Assembly: GCA_903871545.1 (NCBI GenBank)
Contig: CAIQHG010000079.1
Span: 62,001 to 126,000 of the forward strand
Reading direction: 5' to 3'
Length of the DNA stretch: 64,000 bases
DNA from: an uncultured Burkholderiales bacterium
GTDB taxonomy: Bacteria; Pseudomonadota; Gammaproteobacteria; Burkholderiales; Burkholderiaceae_C
The position numbers and the translations under genes are program-made. The notes under the pieces are model-generated. The model ran no database searches, was not told the origin of the DNA, and was given only the letters and a program-made list of their open reading frames with translations. Of this stretch, positions 51,576 through 62,227 are shown piece after piece (the stretch's first letter is position 1; the number at the start of each line of letters is the position of its first letter).

Positions 51576-52955
51576 TTAGGTTGGCTTTCTTTTAAGCCTA
51601 AACGCGATACACAGCATCACGAGCATGCTCAACTCCAAAGCAAGGTAGGCATGGCCAAAGCCTATCAGCTCGCCGCCCTCAAAGTCAGCAATTGCGCTGA
51701 TGCAGGTAACGGCCAACAGCGTTCCCACGGCATTAAAGATATTGATCAGACCTTGGGCTGTACCGCGCAGGGCCGCAGGTGCTTCATCAATAGCTACTGA
51801 GCGTAACGCGCCGCTGACCACCACACCAAGCCCGATACCCACTAACACAGACCCTACCACGAACGCAGTAAAGCCGGTCTGGGGCAATGCGCTTTGCAGG
51901 TAACCTAGTGCCAACAGCCCGAAACCAAAGATCACCATTTTACGGGCACCTAGACGGTTGAGCAGACGTCCCGCCGCCATGGAGCCCACCATGGAACACA
52001 GCACCAAAGGCAGCAGTGCGAGTCCCGCGTGCTCAACGCTGACCCCATAAGCCAGCGTGGCGATGGTGGTCAAAAATACAATGCCGCCCATGGAGAACCC
52101 CACGCCCAGCGTCAAAATATAGGTACAAGCCAGTTGCCTGTTTACAAACAGGGCAATTGGAATCAGCGGTTGGGCCTGTCGCTTCTCGGTGGCCACCAAA
52201 GCGCCCAGAGTTAAGCCACTGGCACCCAAAAACCAAGGCCACAGCAGCAAACCAGTGGCGGAGTCTGCCAGGCGGGAAATGCCCATCACCAAACACAGCA
52301 GAAACAATAAGGTAAGCGCAATGCCTGCCATATCTATGGGCCCTGAAGCCGTGTTAATTCGCTGGCGTGGCAAGCTTTTGGCTCCCAACCACAGTACAAC
52401 CAGAGCGACGGGTATATTCACCAAAAACAGCCAGCGCCAGCCCAGTGTGGAGATGAGAACGGTGGCAAGTGGTGGTCCAAGCACAAAGGCCATGCCGTGT
52501 GTTGCACCAATCAAACCCAAAATACGGCCCCGCCGCTGAGCTGTGAATACGTCCCCAATCACGGCACTGGCCACCGGCGCAATTCCTCCTGCGCCGATGC
52601 CTTGTATGGCTCGGCTGACCAAAAGCAGGTCAAAGCTGGGTGCATAGGCGATGCAAAGGGAGCCAATGGCGAAAAGCGCCACACTGGCCAGATACACTGG
52701 ACGGCGGCCATGGCGGTCGCTGAAATAGGCCATCAGCGCAGTGCTGCATAACGAACTTAGGGAAAAAACGGTTGATAAAAGTCCGGCGGTACGGTTGTCG
52801 ATGCCAAAGGCTACTCGCAAAGCAGGCAGTACGGGCCCCACGACGGCTGAATCGAGTGCGGCCATGAAGACGCCTACAAAAAGCACCTGCACCAGGCGGC
52901 TTTGCATTGCATCAGCGGGATGCAACGGATTAAGAGGTGGGTTCTGCAGGCTCAT
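51576..52955 (-). CDS. MFS transporter (DHA-type)
   Basis: 459 residues with 12-14 transmembrane helices. The start is GVFMAALDSAVVGPVLPALR (helix 1 with the DHA2-like D-x-x-x-V-x-x-P motif), followed by YFSDRHGRRPVYL (MFS motif A, about 80-92) and LVSRAIQGIGAGGIAPV. It could import a pathway substrate or export a drug or organic acid. It is convergent with the aldolase operon (gap 176 bases) and shares its GC-rich codon use, so I place it in the same acquired segment. The ATG at 52955 was preferred to a TTG one codon earlier. Confidence 0.88.
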   Translation of the reverse strand: MSLQNPPLNPLHPADAMQSRLVQVLFVGVFMAALDSAVVGPVLPALRVAFGIDNRTAGLLSTVFSLSSLCSTALMAYFSDRHGRRPVYLASVALFAIGSLCIAYAPSFDLLLVSRAIQGIGAGGIAPVASAVIGDVFTAQRRGRILGLIGATHGMAFVLGPPLATVLISTLGWRWLFLVNIPVALVVLWLGAKSLPRQRINTASGPIDMAGIALTLLFLLCLVMGISRLADSATGLLLWPWFLGASGLTLGALVATEKRQAQPLIPIALFVNRQLACTYILTLGVGFSMGGIVFLTTIATLAYGVSVEHAGLALLPLVLCSMVGSMAAGRLLNRLGARKMVIFGFGLLALGYLQSALPQTGFTAFVVGSVLVGIGLGVVVSGALRSVAIDEAPAALRGTAQGLINIFNAVGTLLAVTCISAIADFEGGELIGFGHAYLALELSMLVMLCIAFRLKRKPT

Positions 52956-53020
52956 CAAAGTGACTTAATTGGACTGATTTATTTTTTTCGCTCTTTGCGA
53001 AAAGACGCATAACGCCGTGC

Positions 53021-53042
53021 CAACGGTATTACAACGGTATTA
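53021..53042. repeat. 11-base tandem duplication
   Basis: CAACGGTATTA occurs twice with no spacer, between the MFS gene and the small phosphatase-like gene, at the right edge of the GC-rich segment. Confidence 0.8.
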
Positions 53043-53097
53043 ATTAGCCCGGGGCTATGTTAGTTTTAACTAAAGAAAGAGATTTCTTTGTTGCTTA

Positions 53098-53433
53098 TCA
53101 AAGACCGAGATTCCAAATTTGCGTGGAACGAGCCCCAGATCTACAAAAAGCCAACACTGGAGCTTCAGATGATTTAATCACGTGAGCGAATTCTTTGACC
53201 AATTCCTCGGTCAACTGACCGCTTGTGAACGGTATGTGGTGAAAGGATAGGCCTAGGTTTTGTGCCTGAGCTTTGAGCAACGCCGCCTTGGGTTGCGCTG
53301 GGCCGCCTTCGTCGTCTGGGCGGTTACAGATAATTGTTTTAAAGCCTAGAGCTGCAATTTCATTTAAATCGGAGAGCTCAAGCTGGGGGGCAGTGGCAAA
53401 ACTGGGTGTGTGTTGTGTAATTTGAGCGGTCAT
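53098..53433 (-). CDS. Small tyrosine-phosphatase-like / sulfurtransferase protein (TIGR01244 type)
   Basis: 111 residues. The segment LSDLNEIAALGFKTIICNRP followed by DDEGGPAQP (about 21-48) and the C-x5-R loop FCRSGARSTQIW (about 95-106, Cys nucleophile and Arg in C-R-S-G-A-R) match the TIGR01244 family of small phosphatase-fold proteins related to the N-terminal domain of Blh. In other bacteria such proteins accompany sulfide-oxidising or sulfurtransferase genes, but no such partner is visible here. Soluble, no signal peptide. Confidence 0.82.
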   Translation of the reverse strand: MTAQITQHTPSFATAPQLELSDLNEIAALGFKTIICNRPDDEGGPAQPKAALLKAQAQNLGLSFHHIPFTSGQLTEELVKEFAHVIKSSEAPVLAFCRSGARSTQIWNLGL

Positions 53434-53491
53434 AGTGAAAATTCAGAAAAAATGAAAAAATGAAAAAATATTAACGCGATTTGCACCTGAA

Positions 53492-55192
53492 CTAGACAGA
53501 TGGTTTTAAAAAGTTTTGAGAGCCTTGAATTTGGTGCCACAACTCAACCTCTGCAGGTGTTAAAAGCGTGCCGAGTTGATCCTTAATTTCACTAGGACCG
53601 TATTGCAACAAAATGCCCAACTGTCTTATTCTGGACAACGTTTTAACGAAATGCTCCATTGTTTGGTCCGTATTTTGGGCGATTTCAGCAAGCGGTTGTT
53701 TGATTAAATCGTTCTCAAGGGTAAATTCATAATTGACTTCGTCAATAACGCCTTTAATTTGTTCTATCGATAAGTCTAATCTAGCGGCCTCAGCCAAAAC
53801 GTAAGGGTCTTTCTCGTTAACGGGGAGTCCTTGTTTGAGGCGTTGGTAAAACTCAATCTTAAGCGTAGCTTTGTCTTTTCTAAGTTCATCCGCAAATGAG
53901 GCCGCAAGGATGGCTGATGGAATTGCAAATATACCCACTCCAATAACGGCCATGAAAATAGTCATCAACCTACCCACAGTGGTTGTAGGAGAGATGTCCC
54001 CGTAGCCAACTGAGCTCAGCGTAATCGTAGCCCAGTAAATTGAGCTTGGAATATTTTCGTACTTCTCAGGTTGCGAATCATGCTCAAATAGGAAAGCTAA
54101 ACTTGCAGTCAATACGATCATCAGCATCATAATAAAAAGGGATGCTGCTAGAACAGGTGTTTCCCGAGAAAAAACGCGTTTTAATATGTCAGTAGAGTTG
54201 TTTTGTTTAGAGAGTTTTAACAGCCGCATAAGTCTAAAGATTCTCAAAAATCTCAAGTCAAAGAGGTGATGTAAAAAAAGCTCAAGAAAGAACGGTACTA
54301 TGGCCAACAAGTCGATTATTGATGAAAATTTTAGAGAGTATTTAATCCTACCTGCTAACCAGTCTTTAAGCTCTGGCTCCTCTACGCAGGAATATAGTTT
54401 AAGAAAATACTCAACGCTAAACAACCCAACCGCGAGTGAGTCAATGATCAAAAATTCTGTATTTAAGACATAGTGAATTGGCCCTACTGACTCCAGTATC
54501 ACAGCTAAAACGGAGATTACCACCCACCAAACAATCACATTTTCAAACATCCCTTGAAGCGATCCTCCGTAGGAGCTTGGAAAAACAAGCGCATGAATTT
54601 TTTGACGAAAAGTTCTCTCTGCGTTTAAGTTTTTAAACTCTTGGTAAGCGGGTATCAATACCCTGAAGAGTTTAAGCATCCTCAGCAATCTAAGGAACCT
54701 TAAAACCCTCAAATCGATCGGTATGAAGGCCTGGAAATAAAAGGGTGCAACTGCACAAAAATCAATCAAGGCAAATGGGCTAAAAACATACGCTGCTCGG
54801 GCCATTCGCCGGCTCTTGAATTCATGATCTTCGGGGGCGAGGTAAAGCCTAACCGTGTATTCAATCGTGAACACAATGACGGAGAACACGTCAAAAGCAT
54901 GAAACAGATGAGCATGAGGCTCAAAAATGCTTGGAATACGCTCCACAACCAAAGCGAATAAATTGACAATGATCAAAAGACCGATCCAACCCTCTATTTG
55001 TTCCAAACGGTTGTCTTTAACCATCGGGTCTAACAAGTAGGTATAAATTCGTTGGCGGTTTGTTTGACACCTAGCCAACGCAGCCTCTAAACTAATTTGG
55101 CCGCTCTGAGAGGAATCTGCAACAGGAAAATCTAGTGTTGAACTCATGGTCTTTTTAAATATGGCACTTTTAGATTTGCTCGGCTCGGTCAT
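53492..55192 (-). CDS. Cation channel with two voltage-sensor domains and one K+-type pore
   Basis: 566 residues from the ATG at 55192 (other starts: TTG 55222, ATG 55147). First voltage-sensor-like domain at about 55-205, with S4 DLRVLRFLRLLRMLKLFRVL (Arg every third residue). It is not followed by a pore. A second domain (about 225-400) has its own S1-S4, with S4 DLRFLRIFRLMRLLKLS. Then S5, the selectivity filter TITLSSVGYGDISPTTT (K+ type GYGD), and S6 with AVIGVGIFAIPSAILAASFA. A ~110-residue cytoplasmic helical tail follows. Ordinary bacterial Kv channels have one sensor per pore. The pore and sensor calls are firm; the doubled sensor is unusual. Confidence 0.88.
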   Translation of the reverse strand: MTEPSKSKSAIFKKTMSSTLDFPVADSSQSGQISLEAALARCQTNRQRIYTYLLDPMVKDNRLEQIEGWIGLLIIVNLFALVVERIPSIFEPHAHLFHAFDVFSVIVFTIEYTVRLYLAPEDHEFKSRRMARAAYVFSPFALIDFCAVAPFYFQAFIPIDLRVLRFLRLLRMLKLFRVLIPAYQEFKNLNAERTFRQKIHALVFPSSYGGSLQGMFENVIVWWVVISVLAVILESVGPIHYVLNTEFLIIDSLAVGLFSVEYFLKLYSCVEEPELKDWLAGRIKYSLKFSSIIDLLAIVPFFLELFLHHLFDLRFLRIFRLMRLLKLSKQNNSTDILKRVFSRETPVLAASLFIMMLMIVLTASLAFLFEHDSQPEKYENIPSSIYWATITLSSVGYGDISPTTTVGRLMTIFMAVIGVGIFAIPSAILAASFADELRKDKATLKIEFYQRLKQGLPVNEKDPYVLAEAARLDLSIEQIKGVIDEVNYEFTLENDLIKQPLAEIAQNTDQTMEHFVKTLSRIRQLGILLQYGPSEIKDQLGTLLTPAEVELWHQIQGSQNFLKPSV

Positions 55193-55433
55193 TAATTGGT
55201 GCAATGTCAACAAACAAACCAACCAACCAACATTCTCACATAGTTTTCTTTCCCTTTACCTGTTGAATTTTTCTTTTACAGAGGCCAAATCAACTTAAAT
55301 TTATGGACTCTGTCGTGCGGCATCACAAGACATGCGCGCTCACCAAAATGAATACTATTATATTAGCTAATAGATTGCAAAAACTTCACTGAGTTTAGAA
55401 AGCACAATCCTTAATATCCAATTACAATGACTC

Positions 55434-55520
55434 GATACTCCGGGGTGTACGCATTTTGCGTGCTGAGATGGTAAAACCAAACCCGTAAACTTGATCCGGT
55501 TCACACCGGCGTAAGGAGAG
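55434..55520 (+). promoter_or_regulatory. TPP riboswitch (THI element) of thiC
   Basis: Contains the conserved blocks of the TPP riboswitch in order: CGGGGTG (P2 side), GTGCTGAGATGG (with the CUGAGA core), ACCCGTAAACTTGATCCGG (P4 side), ACACCGGCGTAAGGAGAGG closing to P1 with CTCC at 55437-55440. It ends 91 bases before the thiC ATG, enough to hide or expose the ribosome site (or a stop hairpin) when TPP is bound. It predicts thiC repression by thiamine pyrophosphate. Confidence 0.95.
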
Positions 55521-55596
55521 GGGCAATTCACTTAGACATTTAGTCCACAAGGTTTAATTCCTTTTGCACGAATGCTCAGAGATTTCCGGAGTCTAA

Positions 55597-57504
<1,908 letters not shown>

Positions 57505-57547
57505 AATCCTCCGATTGCCGAGGGGCGGTGAAGCGGTTATCTTAAGG

Positions 57548-57766
57548 TATATTCAAAAATTGCGGTTTGACGCGCAATTGGTGTTTGCATTTTGAGATGC
57601 TAAAGAGGTCGAGGTCCGCATCATCAATAAAGGCGTCGACGCAACGCTCGAGGAGGATTTGGAAAAGGATGTGCTGGGGATCAACGCGGTGTTCTCTGCG
57701 CGCCTATACGGCACTCGATCCCGCAAAAACCAAAAACTCCTCGGTAGCGTTTGCCCCAGCGGTTGA
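57548..57766 (+). pseudogene. IS607-type serine resolvase (TnpA) C-terminal relic
   Basis: One frame, broken by a TGA at 57593-57595, reads KLRFDAQLVFAF-stop-DAKEVEVRIINKGVDATLEE, then LGINAVFSARLYGTRSRKNQ. This is the C-terminal part of an IS607 TnpA serine recombinase (family pattern: RFgxdLvxxxc, gxEVxvin, GexatxeEDLaxDvlxIitVFSARLYGxRS). The MerR-like N-terminal and catalytic serine region are absent. The TGA replaces the position where Cys is often found. The fragment is more GC-rich than the surrounding sequence. No tnpB of this element is recognisable. Confidence 0.7.
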
Positions 57767-58029
57767 AGGTGCGGGTTGATGCGGCCATTGAGATGAGACG
57801 CAATTGCATTCACTCGACAAAGTTGAAAGAGATTTTGCAGTGCACCGACACCGAATTGAAGCGGTGGTCCGAGGATGGCCGACTGCAAGTGATGTTTCGT
57901 CGTCGCATGCCATCATCGGTTGGGGTCACGCTTGGCTTGCGACATTGGGACGCGGCACTTGTTCAAGAGGCTTTGCAGCACATCAATCAATGGAGAGAAG
58001 ATGATGTTTTGTCCAAGCGACGCAAATAA
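57751..58029 (+). CDS. Hypothetical fragment with a helix-turn-helix-like segment
   Basis: 92 codons from a TTG at 57751, just after the resolvase relic and in another frame. The segment KLKEILQCTDTELKRWSEDG looks like a helix-turn-helix or MerR-like helix pair, and RHWDAALVQEALQHINQWRE is helical. No family recognised with confidence. It could be a piece of a larger mobile-element protein whose 5' part is lost, or no gene at all. Base composition resembles the resolvase relic rather than thiC or infA. Confidence 0.3.
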   Translation: MPQRLKVRVDAAIEMRRNCIHSTKLKEILQCTDTELKRWSEDGRLQVMFRRRMPSSVGVTLGLRHWDAALVQEALQHINQWREDDVLSKRRK

Positions 58030-58651
58030 GGTTTCGCTTGAGCGAACCCCCCATCAATACATTCCAGACACGCTTGGTCGCTCATACAGTCCCAGGCCTT
58101 TTGGATGCCTATGTCAGCAGCACTGTTCGGCTAGTGCAGATTTCCAAGACGTCCCATGCGGATGTTTGATCAGCAACGCAAGAGTTTGGATAGGTCTTTA
58201 GGAGCGGCCAATGAGTTAGCCCTTTTGGACAATTTTGAACCTAGATTGCTGTTTTATTTGTTTTTTTTGAGTTATTTGAACCAAATTAGGCTGTAATGGT
58301 TGCTAAAAGTGACAATTACAGGCATAGTACTCCCTTCGATATTCAAGTCGTGTAGCTGTTGTTCGGTTGACTCCTGCTTGATCCTTTGGTAAGTTGTTTA
58401 TATCTGCCAGATTTGATCTTAGTTTTCTCCCTCTCATCATTCCCGCCCTCTTGAGCTTCGCCCGAGGGGGGGGAGGTCTTTATTTCACCCCCCCATTTAA
58501 AGCATGCCTGAAAACGGTTTTTGCGCAATTTATTTGCTACTGCATTTTCCTGTGCAGGTGCACTTGTATTTGTGCGCAGGTGTTTACATGTTGCTGATGG
58601 ACAATGAAATGATTAGAAGCAAAATACGTTCTAATTCAAAGGAAATGGGCT
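58030..58651. other. Non-coding segment with a strong G8/C7 hairpin upstream of infA
   Basis: No convincing gene in ~620 bases; short open frames here have no family features. A run of eight G (58466-58473) can pair with seven C (58488-58494) across a 14-base loop, and an alternative stem CCCTC (58446-58450 region) with GAGGG overlaps it. The G and C runs are also places where sequencing errors are common. The infA promoter should lie in the last ~200 bases but no strong hexamer pair stands out. Confidence 0.45.
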
Positions 58652-58915
58652 ATGGCCAAAGAAGAGATGTTGGAGATGAACGGAGTAGTTCACGAGGTTT
58701 TGCCTGACTCAAGGTACAGAGTCACCCTGGACAATGGACACGGACTCATCGCCTACACGGCCGGTAAGATGAGGATGCACCACATTCGCATTTTGGCTGG
58801 AGATAAGGTCACGCTTGAACTTTCTCCTTATGATATGACCAAAGGTCGAATCACTTTCCGCCACATAGCGGGTAAAGGTCCATCCTCTAGCGCTCCCAGA
58901 AGAAAGACCTATTAA
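58652..58915 (+). CDS. infA: Translation initiation factor IF-1
   Basis: 87 residues with the OB-fold motif [20 protein letters not shown], then [20 protein letters not shown] and [19 protein letters not shown]. The length is typical of the longer IF-1 copy in betaproteobacteria, with a basic C-terminus ([10 protein letters not shown]). IF-1 blocks the ribosomal A site during initiation. Ribosome site AAAGGAAA ahead of the ATG. The stop overlaps the following methyltransferase start (TAATG). Confidence 0.94.
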   Translation: MAKEEMLEMNGVVHEVLPDSRYRVTLDNGHGLIAYTAGKMRMHHIRILAGDKVTLELSPYDMTKGRITFRHIAGKGPSSSAPRRKTY

Positions 58916-59595
58916 TGGTTGCTCCCCCTGTAAGTCAGGCGGGTTACAAAATTAAATTTGAAAGCATTGAAGTCGAAGGAGGTAAGACTCTTGAGATTCG
59001 GTCGTTGCTCGACAGGATGCAGTTCTCAGATGATGAAGGTATCGCTCTAGAGCTTGGCATTTCCTCCGCTCAGTGGCCTCTTTTTGGCCTGGTCTGGCCG
59101 TCTGAGCAAAAGCTAGCTAATTTAATGCAAAAATGGGTCTTACCCATGGGCCCAATACTGGAGATTGGTTGCGGTTTAGCGCTTGCGAGTTTGGTTATTC
59201 ACCGTAGGCTTGGAGACATTACGGCAAGTGATTGTCATCCTTTGACGCAAGTGTTTTTAAAGCACAACCTGTGCTTGAACAAACTCCCTATGATGAAATA
59301 CAGCACGGGACATTGGTTTAGAGAAAATCCAGATCTTGGACGGTTCTCTTTAATCATTGGGAGTGATGTTTTGTATGATCGTATGTACCCGGCGCAACTT
59401 GCCAAATTCATTCAACTCCACGCTTCCCCCGTTGCTCAAGTGTTGATCGTTGACCCCAACAGGGGCAACAGCAGCGAGTTTTGCAAAATCATGAAAAATA
59501 ACGGATTTGGCTTATCCAAAACCATGCTCTTGGGGCCCTTATTTGATTACACCCCCTACAGGGGCCGGTTGCTTAATTTCTCCCGATTAGGCTAA
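58915..59595 (+). CDS. SAM-dependent methyltransferase (lysine/ETFB methyltransferase-like)
   Basis: 226 residues, Rossmann-fold class I methyltransferase. Motif I ILEIGCGLALASLVIHRR (about 79-96), acidic end of strand 2 in ITASDCHP, and post-I LIIGSDVLYDRMYPAQLAKF (about 143-162). The overall layout (GLVWPSEQKLANLM before motif I) resembles the METTL20/CaMKMT-like protein methyltransferases. Its start shares one base with the infA stop, so its translation is coupled to IF-1; whether IF-1 or a ribosomal partner is its substrate is a guess. Confidence 0.8.
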   Translation: MVAPPVSQAGYKIKFESIEVEGGKTLEIRSLLDRMQFSDDEGIALELGISSAQWPLFGLVWPSEQKLANLMQKWVLPMGPILEIGCGLALASLVIHRRLGDITASDCHPLTQVFLKHNLCLNKLPMMKYSTGHWFRENPDLGRFSLIIGSDVLYDRMYPAQLAKFIQLHASPVAQVLIVDPNRGNSSEFCKIMKNNGFGLSKTMLLGPLFDYTPYRGRLLNFSRLG

Positions 59596-59642
59596 AAGCA
59601 ATCTTTTGTGGCTAGGGGGACTGAGATGGAGTTTGAAAGCAT

Positions 59643-60023
59643 TCAACGAATACTTAGCTTTTGCATTCCAAGCGTATTGTTTTCATAGGTATCAGCTAAA
59701 ACCCAGCCCTGGGTTAGCATCCGTATCATGTACTGTTTGTTATACAAAAATGACATGATGAGCTGAAAAAAACCTAGGGTAAAAAAAGTAAGCACAAGGT
59801 GAAAAATTCCTATGGCAATTTCTCCCCTGAAAACAGGGACAAACCATCCAAAAATGAGATAAGTCCAGGACCATCCTACGTAACCATTTTTAATAATGCC
59901 AGAGGAGGGATGTTGAATGAGTATTCGCTTTTGAAGACCGATTAAGCTGAAGCCAAATACAAATGGCGTCAAAATAACGGCCAATATAAGCCAGTTCCAA
60001 ATTGAGAAAGAGTATTCGAACAT
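59643..60023 (-). CDS. Small integral membrane protein
   Basis: 126 residues with three transmembrane helices: about 8-28, 52-66 and 70-95. The central GYVGWSWTYLIFGWFVPVFR (about 47-66) and FFQLIMSFLYNKQYMIRMLT stretches, followed by GWVLADTYENN, recall small HrgC/DUF-type membrane proteins of unknown function. Convergent with the methyltransferase and divergent from the CoA-transferase gene. Confidence 0.6.
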   Translation of the reverse strand: MFEYSFSIWNWLILAVILTPFVFGFSLIGLQKRILIQHPSSGIIKNGYVGWSWTYLIFGWFVPVFRGEIAIGIFHLVLTFFTLGFFQLIMSFLYNKQYMIRMLTQGWVLADTYENNTLGMQKLSIR

Positions 60024-60198
60024 AGCCCTTGAGTCCTTTTTTTAGATTATATAGATGTGAGCGAAATACACATTCAAATCAAGTTTTCGATTATGGTGTC
60101 ATTCGCTCTGAAAAATGTGGGTTTTCAATTAGTGGGGCTCAACTCCATTTAAGTTATAACTGTGGATTGGTTTATTTTTTATTTGCGGATTTGATTCG

Positions 60199-61380
60199 AT
60201 GCCCAAAATATCGTCCTCCACCGCCTTATCTAGGTTCAGAGTGCTTGATTTGTCCAGAGTGAGAGCGGGGCCAGCCTGTGTGCGCCAATTGGCTGATTTT
60301 GGCGCTGACGTGATCAAAATTGAGAACGTTAACCCTGAAGATCTTGCAGGCCCAAGGGAGGGACCTGACTTTCAAAATCTGCACCGAAATAAAAGGTCAA
60401 TGACTTTAAATCTTAAATCTAAAGAGGGTTTAAAACTCTTCTTGGATCTTGTAAAAACAGCAGATGTAGTGGTTGAAAATTACAGACCAGATGTTAAATT
60501 TAGGCTTGGCATAGATTACGAGTCATTAAAGGCTGTGAACCCGCGCATTATTTTGGCCAGCATCTCTGGATTTGGTCAAGACGGACCTGACGCGCGTCGT
60601 CCAGGCTTTGATCAGTTGGCGCAGGGCCTCTCGGGCCTGATGTCGGTGACGGGAAATGCAGGGGACGGTCCTATGCGGGTTGGGGCTGCGGTGGCAGATG
60701 TGGCTGCAGGTTTTTTGGCTGCAATGGGTGTCTTGACCGCCCTTTTAGAGCGGGAAGAAAGCGCAGAGGGTCAGTGGGTACAGTCCAATTTGTTGCAGGC
60801 AGGCTTAGCTCTTTTAGATTTTCAGGCAGCACGCTACACCGTCTCAGGTGAAGTGGCCACACAAATGGGCAATGATCATCCCACCTTTATGCCGACCTCT
60901 GCTTACCGGTCATCAAATGGGCACATCAATATAGCGGTCTCAGGGCTTGGGATGTGGGAGAAGTTTTGCGGCTCCATCAAGAGAGAGGATTTGCTCTTGG
61001 ACGAGGAGTTTAAAACAGGACCCGGTCGCTCCAAGGGGCGCGTCAGATTGAACGCGCAGATTAACAAAACAATTAGCACTAAAACAACCGAGGAGTGGAT
61101 GCGCATTCTGAGCGGGGACGATATTCCCTGTGGACCAATATACTCGATGGACCAGGTCTTTGCGGACCCACAAGTCAAGCACCTTCAAGCAAGCGCGCCT
61201 GTTGAGCATCCTGAGCTCGGCGAAATTCATCTCTTAAATCAACCCGTGAAACTCTCAAGAACCCCGGCCCATTTAACAGCATCCGCCCCCCTGCGAGGCG
61301 CCCACACAGCAGAAATACTCTCAGAACTTGGAGTCTCCGAGGAGACCATTGCTCGTTACGTCCAAGAGGGTGTTGTGTAA
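60199..61380 (+). CDS. Class III CoA-transferase (CaiB/BaiF family)
   Basis: 393 residues. N-terminal LSRFRVLDLSRVRAGPACVR and DFGADVIKIENVNPEDLAGP (about 30-50), FQNLHRNKRSMTLNLKSKEG, the segment GDGPMRVGAAVADVAAGFLA holding the catalytic Asp (about 169), and VQSNLLQAGLALLDFQAARY. These enzymes move CoA between carboxylic acids through an aspartyl-CoA intermediate. The family's donor and acceptor vary. It starts a plus-strand cluster with an enoyl-CoA hydratase, a Bug protein and a hydroxyacid dehydrogenase, suggesting activation and breakdown of an imported organic acid. Confidence 0.9.
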   Translation: MPKISSSTALSRFRVLDLSRVRAGPACVRQLADFGADVIKIENVNPEDLAGPREGPDFQNLHRNKRSMTLNLKSKEGLKLFLDLVKTADVVVENYRPDVKFRLGIDYESLKAVNPRIILASISGFGQDGPDARRPGFDQLAQGLSGLMSVTGNAGDGPMRVGAAVADVAAGFLAAMGVLTALLEREESAEGQWVQSNLLQAGLALLDFQAARYTVSGEVATQMGNDHPTFMPTSAYRSSNGHINIAVSGLGMWEKFCGSIKREDLLLDEEFKTGPGRSKGRVRLNAQINKTISTKTTEEWMRILSGDDIPCGPIYSMDQVFADPQVKHLQASAPVEHPELGEIHLLNQPVKLSRTPAHLTASAPLRGAHTAEILSELGVSEETIARYVQEGVV

Positions 61381-61438
61381 AGGGTATCTAAAATATAGGT
61401 ATCTATCTATTTAACCATCTCAACTACAAAACCGTAAA

Positions 61439-62221
61439 ATGTCAAAAGTAATTACTGATAAAAAGGGTGCCGTCGCTCACGTGATTCTCTCTAACGTGGC
61501 CAAAATGAATGCCATGACCTTAGATATGTGGCAAGCGTTGCCCGTAGCACTAGAGGGTTTTGATCAAGATCCAGAGGTCAGAGTGATTGTGGTCACAGGT
61601 GACGGGGACAAGGCTTTTATTTCAGGCGCCGATATCTCCCAGTTCGATAAGTTGCGCAGTACAGACGAAGCCCAGGCTGAGTACAACACTGCGGTTAACA
61701 AGGCTTATATGGCCCCTATCCTTTGCTCCAAGCCAGTCGTAGCCCAAATAAGGGGTTACTGCTTTGGTGGAGGGCTTGGGTTTGCAGCCTCTTGTGATGT
61801 TCGTATCTGCGGGGATGATGCACAGTTTCGCATGCCCGCAGCAAGGCTAGGTCTAGGCTACGATCCTAGGGGCGTCAAGCGGTTTATGGATATTTTGGGG
61901 GCTGCAAACACGGCAGATATATTTTTCTCCGCCAGACGTTTTGATGCCCGTGATGCGCTCAGAATGGGCTTTGTCAGTCAAGTCCACCCGGTTGCTGATC
62001 TTGCGCTTCGAACCCTTGAGTATGTCCAGATGATCTCTGAAAACGCGCCCCTCACCATGGCTGCCGCTAAGTTTGCCATTCGTCAGGGACTTCAAGTTGA
62101 GTCAGAGCAACAACTAGAACTTGCAAGGGAGATGGTTAAAGAATGTTTTACAAGTGAGGACTATAAGGAAGGACGCAAAGCCTTCGCCGAAAAAAGAGTT
62201 CCCAACTTTAAAGGGGTGTAG
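61439..62221 (+). CDS. Enoyl-CoA hydratase/isomerase family protein
   Basis: 260 residues, normal size. Crotonase motifs: VIVVTGDGDKAFISGADISQ (oxyanion hole, about 50-69), VVAQIRGYCFGGGLGFAASC (about 100-119) and DVRICGDDAQFRMPAARLGL (about 120-139). Of the two catalytic glutamates of classical hydratase, the positions read Gly/Asp-type residues, so it may be an isomerase, a hydrolase or another crotonase reaction rather than a standard hydratase. It lies 58 bases behind the CoA-transferase and acts on CoA esters. Confidence 0.88.
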   Translation: MSKVITDKKGAVAHVILSNVAKMNAMTLDMWQALPVALEGFDQDPEVRVIVVTGDGDKAFISGADISQFDKLRSTDEAQAEYNTAVNKAYMAPILCSKPVVAQIRGYCFGGGLGFAASCDVRICGDDAQFRMPAARLGLGYDPRGVKRFMDILGAANTADIFFSARRFDARDALRMGFVSQVHPVADLALRTLEYVQMISENAPLTMAAAKFAIRQGLQVESEQQLELAREMVKECFTSEDYKEGRKAFAEKRVPNFKGV

Positions 62222-62227
62222 TGTTTG

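Noticed and set aside
55211-55232. Short AAC/AACC repeats upstream of the channel gene as a phase-variation tract
   Set aside because: Only three to four imperfect units, too few to call a contingency locus; no frame-dependent start depends on it clearly.
58504-58707. 67-codon frame overlapping the start of infA
   Set aside because: Overlaps IF-1 in another frame, with no conserved features.
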